64,000 nucleotides of DNA from Eriocheir sinensis (taxonomy: Eukaryota > Arthropoda > Malacostraca > Decapoda > Varunidae), in NCBI RefSeq assembly GCF_024679095.1, contig NC_066515.1, positions 23,636,217 through 23,700,216 of the forward strand. Reading direction: 5' to 3'. A model generated the notes under the pieces. The model saw nothing but the letters and a program-made list of their open reading frames with translations. It had not been told where the DNA came from and searched no databases. Shown here one piece after another: positions 10,636-19,930 of this stretch. The translations under genes and the position numbers were made by a program. Each line of letters starts with the position of its first letter. Within the stretch, counting starts at the first letter, position 1.

Positions 10636-12212
10636 ATGATGAATGATGGGAGAGAGGGAGGAGATGGAATCCACTCACAGGCACACGCACAGCTGTCTAA
10701 GATGAACAATGCCACAGACGCAGGTACTTATTAATTATTATTCTGCCAACATGGGTGAAGCTGTAAAATATTTAACATGATTTGTTTTGTTTTGAATGCA
10801 TTGATACAATTATTAACTTAATGTTTGATGCAAAAAAAAGTTTGATGTTTTTAGACAGAAAGCAATGGCCCATAGAGAAGTTGCTAGAAGAGCTCCAGAA
10901 GACAGAGGAGGAAAACCTGAATCTGAAGCTGCAGCTACAGAAGTGCCAAGAGGGCATGGCATCCCATTCACTGGACATCATCAAGAATGTTGTGAACCAC
11001 CAACTGCCTACTCTTGAGGAAAGGCCTCTCTCCTGCCCTGAGGTTGCCAGGTATTCTCGTCAGCTCATCCTGCCTGAGATAGGTCCACAGGGACAAAGAA
11101 AGTTGCTAGCAGCCTCTGTTCTAATTGTTGGATGTGGTGGCCTTGGATGCCCAGCAGCAATATATTTAGCTGCTGCTGGGGTTGGACGGATTGGGTTGGT
11201 AGATTATGATGCCGTTGAGTTGAGTAACCTCCATAGACAGGTATTGCACACAGAAAAAAGGGTTGGGATTCCTAAAGTTCTCTCTGTAGCTCATTCAGTT
11301 AAGGCATTGAACAGTGAGTTGAATGTTGTTCCCTATGAGATTTCCCTTACAAGTGAAGTGGCCTTAGAGGTGGTCAGGCAATATGACGTTGTGTTGGACT
11401 GCACTGATAATGTGGCCACCCGATACCTACTTAATGATGCCTGTGTGATGGCAGACAAGCCCCTCGTGTCTGGCTCAGCCCTGAGGTATGAGGGTCAGTT
11501 GACTGTCTATCACTACAAAGGAGGCCCATGTTTCCGCTGCATCCATCCTAAGCCACCACCCCCAGAGACTGTAACAAACTGCTCTGATGGAGGTGTATTG
11601 GGAGTAGTTCCAGGTATCATAGGGAGTGTGCAGGCACTGGAAGCCATCAAAATTGTAAGCAGTTTGGGAACCCCCCTCTCACAAAAACTCCTTGTGTTTG
11701 ATGGTCGTCAGGGAATGTTCCTGACAGTCAAACTACGTGGCAGGAATAGCACCTGTGATGTGTGTGGGGAGGAGCCCTCCATAAAGCATCTTATAGATTA
11801 CGAGCAATTTTGTGGAGCTGCACCCACTGACAAAGACAAGGGACTGACACTGCTGGAAAAGGACAAGAGAGTGACAGTTGAGGAGTACAAAGCACTTGTG
11901 GAAGCTGAGGAACCGCACATCCTCATAGATGTGAGGTTGCCCATTGAGCTGGAAATATGCTCCCTCCCCAACTGTATCAACATTCCCTTGAAAAAACTAA
12001 ATAAAACAGAAAGTATTGACTTGATTCAAACTAAACTTTCCGGGCTAGCAACAAAGAATGTCATCTGTGTCTGTCGAAGAGGAAATGACTCTCAATTAGC
12101 AGTGCAGCAATTAGAGTCCTCTCTCTCCCAGCTAGACTGTAATGTCAAGGATATAGTGGGTGGTCTGACAGCTTGGGCTCACAAGATTGACACCTCTATG
12201 CCTGTCTATTAA
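10636..12212 (+). CDS. MOCS3: Adenylyltransferase and sulfurtransferase MOCS3 (UBA4)
   Basis: MOCS3/Uba4 adenylates and thiolates the C-termini of the ubiquitin-like sulfur carriers URM1 and MOCS2A in the cytosol. It serves tRNA wobble-uridine thiolation and molybdopterin synthesis. The model has exons 10636-10723 and 10855-12212 joined in phase (481 residues; human is about 460). An N-terminal coiled segment (KLLEELQKTEEEN) precedes the E1-like ThiF domain with the nucleotide loop GCGGLG at about 123-128. Zinc-binding CFRC and CDVCG pairs fall near 255-258 and 330-333, and the E1 cysteine is in TNCSDGG at about 272. The C-terminal rhodanese domain keeps its loop CRRGNDSQ with the catalytic Cys near 436. 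Nearly the whole protein is in one exon. The first exon is inferred from the ATG, a GTACTT donor and a TTTTTAG acceptor that keeps frame. A second ATG at 10639 is possible. Confidence 0.95.
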
Positions 12213-12983
12213 CATCCTAGGATTTTGTATTGCTAAAGCATGGAATATCATCAGTGATTTAGAACTTATTTTATAGCCCAACTATCAAGAATATACTGTA
12301 TAAACTTGTTTACAGCCACTCATTAGTACACATGTGGATCTAGCTATGATTTAAATGTAATAATAATCTGGGAATGATTTTCCATGTTTCAGTAAGAGCA
12401 TACAAAAATGACAGGGAAAGAAAACTAAACATAGTAAAATACATGTCATGAAATTTATTTACCTCTATATCCAAATAATATTCCTTTTCCTTTTGTGCAT
12501 GTCCATAGCTGCCAAAGGTTGTGTTGATTTGTGGTCATTTAGGCAGCAAAATGGTATCTTTGGCCACTCAGCAATGGTAGAAATCTTTAGCTGGTAGCAG
12601 CAGGGTTATTCAGGGTCATCATCATGTGCTGGCCACTTGGTCATGAGTCAACTGATATATAATGAGATTCATCACTGTAGCTCGTTGGAGGATCACAGTA
12701 TTTAGAATGTCCAATAATGATAATAATAATAATACCAATTCTCTATGAATACCAACTGAAACTCATTTCAGGAGCAAAAATCAAAAATGCATAAAAAAAT
12801 AAGGAATGTACATATACAGCCAAAACCAAAAAATACAATTAAGTAAAAATGCATCAGTGGCACATACTGTTTTTCCAAGCACAGTACTTTTGGGTGATCA
12901 TACTGGCTTACTGGCACAAGTGACTTCAAAATAAATTTTAAAACTAGAAACCTTTCATTAAATCTTTTGCTAGTGTAGGATTA
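12213..12983. other. MOCS3 3' flank and intergenic sequence
   Basis: This A/T-rich sequence has no exon I can support. An AATAAA occurs near 12930, the likeliest MOCS3 poly(A) region, although nearer variants are possible. A short AAT/ATA run lies near 12718-12734. Confidence 0.45.
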
Positions 12984-14036
12984 CAGAAGCCCCCCGCCGT
13001 TCACGGATTCACTTATACGCGGGTAGGGTACTTGCGACACCCCCCGCCGAACACAGATGAAAACTCGTGTATATGTGGTCTGCAGCGTCCAGCTCAAACG
13101 TTGCGCAATGTAAACAAAGAAACCGTCCCTGGGGCTGGATCTTGGGCTGGATGTACAGGACTGTCTCTTTCAAAATTTTTGCTTTCTAAACATCAATTGA
13201 TTGCATGGAAGGCCGCAGTGCTATTCGCACTACGTATTTCCCGTTGGGTCTGACGTTTGGCTGACAGGATCATGGTGGTTAAGAACTACAGTTATCCTAC
13301 ATGCACTGTAGTGAAAGCTCATTAATCTGGGACACAGAAAACATAATTAATAAAACTGGAATAACTTTACATCTCTTTCCCTCCAAACCGAACATTACAG
13401 TGTTAAAGTAAGTGAAATAATCCTTAAGTATGATACACAGATGCCTTTCGGGTCTTTCAAGCTTGGCAATGCTGTCCCCGCACTAATAACGATATTCAGT
13501 TAAAGTTATTGTTAAAACCGTTAATTAGGGATGTTTTATGCAATAGTTATGGGTCAGGAAACGGAATATACTATGTGCTAAGTACAATGATCTAGCAACA
13601 CTGGTGTACCTGGAGCAAAACAAACAAGATGGCAGCCACGGCGAGGACGGTGAGGCCATGAACTTTTACACACTCACTCTCGCTTACTGGGTGGGTCAGG
13701 GCATTAAATAACACAACCAACCATCACATCAGACAATTAAATTCACCAGGAGAGCAGCAATAATAGCTTAAACACAAGATATACAGGGAAAAACAGAGCC
13801 TTTATTACCCCTTGCCTGGACGTGAGTGTTAAATTATTACAGTCCATATTTAATTTGTGATTTATGTGTAAGTAAAACTATATAACAATGCTTAAAAATG
13901 CCTTAGAAATCAATTTTTTTATTCGATCGAGATGGTAGAATGAAACCCTATTTTCCCTATTTGAATTTAGTCCCATTGATCGCGAATCACGGGAATCTCG
14001 CGGAACCAAATACCCGTGAACAGCGGGGGGCTTCTG
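12984..14036. mobile_element. pogo/Tigger-like DNA transposon remnant (TA target site)
   Basis: The left end CAGAAGCCCCCCGCCGTTCACGG is mirrored by the right end, whose reverse complement reads CAGAAGCCCCCCGCTGTTCACGG with one mismatch. TA dinucleotides flank both ends (12982-12983 and 14037-14038). CAG-starting termini, TA duplication and a CCCCCCG-GTTCACGG pattern are typical of pogo/Tigger-type Tc1-mariner elements. Inside I see no intact transposase, so the 1.05-kb copy is non-autonomous or decayed. It ends about 40 bases from the TOE1 stop codon. Confidence 0.75.
13918..13923 (-). promoter_or_regulatory. Polyadenylation signal for TOE1, inside the transposon
   Basis: On the minus strand AATAAA occurs about 155 bases beyond the TOE1 stop codon. 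I see no canonical hexamer between the stop and the transposon edge at 14036, so the TOE1 3' end is probably specified by transposon sequence. Confidence 0.5.
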
Positions 14037-14077
14037 TACATCACAATGATGACAAAACCAATTATTTTCTTAGTGAT

Positions 14078-16856
14078 TTACACATTTTTCAAAGTTTGTT
14101 CTCCATTTCTCACTTTCACTATTTTATTACAGTGTTTTGCAGACATATTGGCATAAGTTCCAGTTCTGATTAAGAAAGGAATATTTTTCCCCATCAAATA
14201 CATCTTATTTACTTGATCAACAAGACCAATGTTTGCAGCTGTAAAGGGTTTATCTTTTGAAGTCCACACTCCCTTTCCTGAAACAGCACTGGCAAATGCA
14301 TATCCTGTCATGAAAGCATCAAAACCAGCCCTGTGTCCATTGCTAGTACGAATGTCATCATTTGCAACTTGCACTGGGACAACACACTGAGGACCATCTA
14401 TGACCTTCTCTGGCTCATCTGTCTCCTTAGGGCTTAGGAGTAACTTTACACCCTTATTCTCAGATAAGCGTTTCCTTTTATGTGACCTAACCTGCTCCTC
14501 TGGCATGCTGAATTTCTCTATGATGCGGACGAGAGAGCCTTCCTTAGGACCAGTGTACTTCGAGGTTCCACGCTTCTTGGCTCCTGAAGTCTGTAGGACC
14601 TTGACGACTCTATTGATATTGTGGCTCATGGGACACACTTCTCTCTTTGTACAAAACCCATGTAACTGGAAAAAAATTACTATTCTTATGAGCTGTTCTA
14701 AGAGGTCAATAAGCCACTGAAATCAAAGAGCATAACTACTGAAATGTAAAACTCAACTTACAGCAAAATTCTGGCACAGTTCCCTTTCATCACCATCATT
14801 CTCCACGCTGTAAGAGTGGATCTGAAGGTAGGAGTGCCAGTTGATACTGGGTGCCTGCTGAGGATAGGGAGGGAACTGCAACCGCACATGCCATTCTCCC
14901 TTCTTCTGACGAGAGGCATTCTTTAGCTGCCTGTTGGAGAAATTTATGAAGTGAACCCAGTTAGCATGTAATCAACAGTTAAGCAATGTACAGTTTCAAT
15001 TGAAATAATTTATGCTCCAGTCTCAAGTGGGTACTCTGTCAAATTTTCACGTCCTGTCCTGAATCATACAGAGTGGAATTTTCTTTTGAGTGAAGTGTTC
15101 AGCTTTGAAAGTAAGTTATGAAATTTATCATGAAAGAAAATGCCGACGAATTTTCAATATGATACCATAATACTATACAAGCTCTATAATGAAAACTGAG
15201 GAAAACTTACATCTTTTTGAACAAGTACTCCAAGTAGGTGGCTGGCATGGACAGGTGGAATTCAGCAAGATACTTTGTGTCATAAACACCCAGTGGGAAG
15301 AGGTCATCAAGATCTGCAGCAAAAGTATCATTCTTCTTTGGGAGGTCAGTGTAGAATGACTGGTAGAGGAATATCAGATCTATTAAGCCATTATGTACAA
15401 TGAGTGGCTTCCTGTGTTCCAGGAGTTTTGAGAAAATGTGCCGCACACTAGGCGCTTCATTTTCCTGCAAGGCAAAAAGTACGACTCAGTCACACAATAC
15501 CAGGTTAAATGAATGAATATGTTGCAACTTAATTACAAAAAATGCATATAAATGAAGTAAGGGATATAACTGTAATCAGAAAACTAACAAATATCTTCTG
15601 TTTGCCATACCTGACGATCACAGCCTTTGTAATAAGGGGTTCCTTTGGAATATAGCTTGTTGAAGTCGAATCCATGGTTTAGTAAGAACTTGAGGGATGA
15701 GCAATCCACAGTGAAAGGATCACTGCACATGGTAAGCACATTGTAAGTCTGCACCATGTAATCATGACTATGGATTTGTTCTTCACCTGTAGAGGGGAAA
15801 AACAAAATGATAAATTTTTAATATTAATTCTCTGGCTTTCCTATGTGTAAAAATAATTAAACCAGTTTCCTCTTCTCTCAAATAAGTTCATAGTTCTATG
15901 TTTATATTATGTTCTTATGAAGAAAAAAAAAGAAAAAAACTAGTCTCCACGTACTAATCTAACCTGGGAAGGGGGAGGAGCCTCCTCGGTGCAAGGGGCG
16001 ATGTTTTGGGTCAGATTAGCATGCAGAGGTTATAGTGCTCTTCGTTTTACAGAACTACTTTCAATTAAAAGTTCACATCATTTTAATAGTCAATTCTGTC
16101 AGAATAGTACCAAGATATGAATGAATATGATTAGACTTAGATCTTACCTTTTCCATCTTGCACACTGATACTGCTCACAGAGTTACAAGAGAAACATGAT
16201 AATCCAAAGGCAATAACTGCATAACTTTTTGCTACTTCCGCCAAGTTCTGGTATCGAATGTCAAGCTCTTGACTGTTGATCTTACTTCTTTTACCAAGGC
16301 CAGACAGCTCCTGAAATCATGGTAGTAACTCTTATAAGGAGTTGGCTCAACACTCCTTTGAGCTGACAAAAGTCTTACCAAATGAGGTCATACTACACCA
16401 CATCATGATTTCCTACTTTTAAAATGGATTCAACACACACACACACACACACCAAAAATATTCATGAGTTAAACTTGATAAATGGGATTTGGAGGCAGGA
16501 CCCTACAAGTATCACCTACTTTCAATTTTTCCTTACACTGCTGTCAAATATGCCAATAATCCTCTGCAGCATGTTATCATTTTTTGTCAACAACATTGTG
16601 TAATCTACAAATAGGCCCATCACCATGGACTGCTCTGTACCTTTCATTTTCAGCATTGGGTCAAACATCCCTACCCTGCCTTTCATCTCTCATACAACCA
16701 TCCATATAAATATCCTTGTGCTGGGTGTGAGGTGTTGGCAGCACTTACACAGTCCACGGCCACAAACGTCGCATCTTTCACGGCCTGGGCTATGGAAGGC
16801 CACACCTCTTCAAAGTTGTCCTTCGTCACTTCAATGATGGGCAGCTTTTTCTCCAT
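14078..16856 (-). CDS. TOE1: TOE1-like DEDD-family 3' exonuclease / deadenylase
   Basis: TOE1 is a nuclear, Cajal-body 3' exonuclease of the PARN/CAF1 type that trims tails from pre-snRNAs. Coding exons, 5' to 3', are 16856-16749, 16310-16148, 15786-15611, 15464-15211, 14930-14762 and 14665-14078, all phase-consistent, giving 485 residues (human about 510). The first DEDD pair is in FVAVDCELSGLG (Asp35, Glu37), a third acidic residue is in HNGLIDLIFLY (Asp178), and the ExoIII-like histidine and aspartate are in HRAGFDAFMTG (about 365 and 370). YDTKYLAEF is also conserved. A CCCH zinc finger (C-x8-C-x5-C-x3-H) occupies about 250-269 across the last splice junction. A basic HKRKR near 315 may be the nuclear localisation signal. 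Position 36 is Cys where I remember Thr in vertebrates. I started at the ATG of MEKKLPIIEV; an upstream exon is not excluded, since a CTCCAG acceptor sits just before it. Confidence 0.93.
16490..16748 (-). mobile_element. LINE reverse-transcriptase remnant in TOE1 intron 1
   Basis: On the minus strand IYMDGCMRDE is followed, after a frame change, by MVMGLFVDYTMLLTKND. This matches the order of the RT motifs 'YMDGvmRe' and 'LFADDTvLla' in common animal LINEs. The catalytic box reads FVDYT in place of FADDT, so the copy is inactive. A (CA)n tract follows at 16435-16453. Confidence 0.55.
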
Positions 16857-18349
16857 TCTGAGGCAGTGCTTTGTGGGTCTGGAGCACAAGAACACTTCAG
16901 ACGATCATTAGTAGAGTTTGGCTTCTTGCCAGCCCATCGTTCTTCGTGCTATCAGGGGAAAATAAAAATACCAGGTGAGAAGTCAGGGAACTGGGGCCAT
17001 GACACTCCTATTGGCCGCCACAATGAGTTACAGGTGTTCTAATGTCATCATGTTAATACTGGGTCTACCAAATACCAATCACTAGTGAGTTTCCTGTCAG
17101 TCCACCACTCATGGCTCATGTAATCACTTGGCATGTCATCAACTTAGCTCTGTTAAATAATGGAAGCGCCATGCACCTGCTGCCCTGAAGCTCTTGGTTT
17201 GAGATGAAGACACCACACCACTGCATAATACAGTACCATTCTTAAATCTAATTACACTAAATAACCCAACCTAACCTGTTTATACTTTTTTCACTTATAT
17301 ACATATGTCATTATATTTTATAACTAGTCTTTACTTAGTGCAATCAACACACATTCCAGCAGCGGCTTAATAGTTTTAGTGCTAAGAGTAATTACGCGAA
17401 TAAGCATTCTGCTGGCGTGTTGGCACTTGTGGGGTTCCCTTCTCGTGGAACCCGTCTAGGTAAGATGTCCAACTGCCAAAATGCAAAAAAAGAAAAATAA
17501 TCACTCGATATATCCCCAAGACCATACTTTGAAATTAAAATCTCCATCAGTGCAGTGCAAAGTATATAAGTGAACACAGTGAAGTAACTAAGAGTGCGTA
17601 GTGAAGAATCTAAGTGTAAGGAAGTGCCAAGGAGGACCTAAGAGGGGATACAAAGCGGAACAGATCAAAAGAAGAAGACGAACTTGATGGCGAGCAAAGA
17701 GTACCGAGTCATGTGCTGGCCTCAAGGACCCTGTATTATAAGACATTTTGCCACCCAAGATCATTTGATTGACAAGGTTTTCGAAGGAGTTGTGGGCTTT
17801 TCCAGGAGTAGTTTTATGACCCGTGAAGCTCAAGAAACATTCACTGGAACCCTTTAGAATTGCTGATGTCTGGCGAAGGTGTCTTAATACCGCCCAGAGC
17901 TGACTCACCTTCCTTTATCTTCTTCCTGTGGTCTTTTACCGTTCTTTCTTCCTTGGTGTTCTCCCTCGCCCTTGTTCTCCTTTGGTTTGGTCACCCTTCG
18001 CGGCGGCCACACAAATTGTACATCTTGATCTTGAAACGTAAACAAAATGAACTTGAACTTGATATCACAGGTCGGTTGAGATTTCTCCCCACCCTCTCTT
18101 ACAATATATAATAACATAATAGTCAGTTTCAATGTCTTTTTTATAAATTCTCAAATAGATTCACGGCTAGTTTACTTGATGAGCTTACCTTATGGCATCC
18201 TACTAAACATTTGATCCCTTAGCAAGCACCACACATTCTTTACCGTACATTATAAAGAGTCATCTGTATTTAAAATCACTCAGAATAAACGTAACGAAAG
18301 ATAACTATGACCATATCAGAACCACAGACAGAACAAACGTGACATCAAT
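16857..18349. other. TOE1-U2AF1 intergenic region, first part
   Basis: The likely TOE1 promoter lies just above 16856, but no core element is obvious. A third LINE-tail copy occupies about 17540-17690 (GAGGACCTAAG, GGATACAAAGCGG, CAGATCAAAAGAAG). I see no protein-coding exon. Confidence 0.45.
17540..17690 (+). mobile_element. LINE 3'-tail repeat copy
   Basis: It contains the ordered signature GAGGACCTAAGAGG, GATACAAAGCGG and AACAGATCAAAAG, and ends in AAGAAGAAGACG. This corresponds to the 3' end of the LINE at 8109-9294 and to the copy near 2540-2590. Only the tail is present, a typical 5' truncation. Confidence 0.6.
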
Positions 18350-19090
18350 GTTACTGGATTATCGTACTCAACATATTTTTCAGTTTTTACATACAATCAC
18401 CTCAATAAAACATCACTGCCTTACGGTTTTAACACTTTATTTAATTAGATAGCATTACTGGTGTGGGTGAGACAGTTTTGGGGTCCTGAAACTGATAGAT
18501 GAAATGTTTTGAGTACGACAATTTGATGCTCAGTCTTATTTTTCCTGATTTCCTAGCCCAAAACTATTTCCTCCACCCCGGTATCTGGCTTTATATATAT
18601 TTATGATTAAAATGGTTAATTATTGGAGCTTCCTAGTAATAAATAAGTGTCAAAAAACGGTAAATACGATGCTGTGAGTACGACAATCTACGTGGCATTA
18701 CAACTGTGTACAATAATGCCAGCCTCTTATTTTTACCGATTTCCTTCACGAAAACTATCTCCTTCACCCCATTAACCACCTTCATGTATATCTATCGTTA
18801 AAATGGTTTATTATTGATGCTTCCTGGCAATAAATAAGAGTCAGAAACCGGTAAATACGATGATATGAGTACGAGAATCTATGTGTCATTTGTGCAATAA
18901 TGGCAGATTCTCGTACTCAGCCTCCTATTTTTACCGATTTCCTCCACAAAAACTGTCTCCTATACCCCAATAACCAGCTTCATACATAGCTATCGTTAAA
19001 ATGTTATATTATTGATGCTTCCTGGCAGTAAATAAGAGCCAGAAACCGGTAAATGCGATTATATGAGTACGATAATCTATGTGTCACTAC
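18350..19090. mobile_element. Array of three to four MITE copies
   Basis: About 180-190-base units recur here. Each is bounded by GAGTACGACAATCT-type and AGATTATCGTACTCA-type inverted ends and carries internal motifs TTTTTACCGATTTCC, ATCGTTAAAATGGT and AGAAACCGGTAAAT. Three copies are clear (about 18513-18690, 18690-18875, 18905-19080), and a fourth, more decayed copy in the opposite orientation is suggested at 18355-18535. Solo copies of the same family lie at 37971-38153 and 43861-44046. No coding capacity is seen. Confidence 0.75.
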
Positions 19091-19329
19091 AACTCTGTGT
19101 GTGTGTGTGTGTGTGTTATGGCGGCGTGGTGAGGGACGCCACCGGTCTGCATCACCTGTTTTTCATCCATTTCCCCGGCTCAAGACGCCTCAGGTAACGT
19201 ATTTTCTATCAGCTCTTGGGTCTCGTGCTGGAGGTGCCTTGGGACTGGTAATGGCGGGGTTTGTCCTTCAGGCTGAGGCGGGAAGAGGTGCTTTGGGCGC
19301 CCCTGTATACCTGTTGGGTGGGGAGGCTC

Positions 19330-19820
19330 AGGGGCGTTTTGAAGAAGGGAAGGGAAGAGAAAATAAAAGGAAAGGGAAGGAAGGTTAGGGAAAGTAGAAG
19401 GGAAGGGAAGATAAATTAGAAGGAAAGAAAAGGGGAGAGGAAGGGAAGGAAGAGTACGGTAAATAAAAGGAAAGGGAAGGAAGAGAAAATAAAAGGAAGG
19501 AAGGGAAGGAAGAGAAAATAGAAGGGAGAGGAGAAGAAGGGAAGGGAAGAGGAATCAGAAGGAAAAGGAAGGGAACGAAGAGAAAATAGAAGGGAGGGAA
19601 GAAAGGGGGAGAGGAATGGAAGGGAAGGGAGGAGGAATTCGAAGGAAAGGGAAAGAAAGAAATGGGAAGAGGAAGGGAAGGAAGAGAAAATAGAAGAAAG
19701 GGGGAGAGGAATTAGAAGGGAAGGGAAGGAAAGAAAATGGGATAGGAAGGATGAAAGCACATAGAAACTTGAGGGAAGGGAAAGGCAGGGCAGGGATGAA
19801 GAGAGGAAGACAAGAAAAGA
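19330..19820 (+). repeat. Polypurine tract, (GGAAGGGAA)n-like
   Basis: For about 490 bases the plus strand is almost entirely A and G, built from irregular GGAAGG, GAAGGGAAG and GAGAAAATA units with very few pyrimidines. It lies about 110 bases before the first recognised U2AF1 coding exon, in the probable 5' UTR intron or promoter region. Confidence 0.85.
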
Positions 19821-19930
19821 GCAAAGTACAGCACATACTGGACTAAGTTATATTTATAAATTACTAGTACTTTAAATATTAATACTTACATATTAATCCC
19901 TCTTCCATTTCTTGTACAGCACTTGGCAAG

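Noticed and set aside
14400..14720. Plus-strand frame of 106 codons within TOE1.
   Set aside because: It lies antisense to a conserved TOE1 exon and has no motifs.
19416..19836. FLSFPSLL-type frames of about 100 codons on the minus strand.
   Set aside because: They translate the polypurine/polypyrimidine tract and have no composition typical of a protein.
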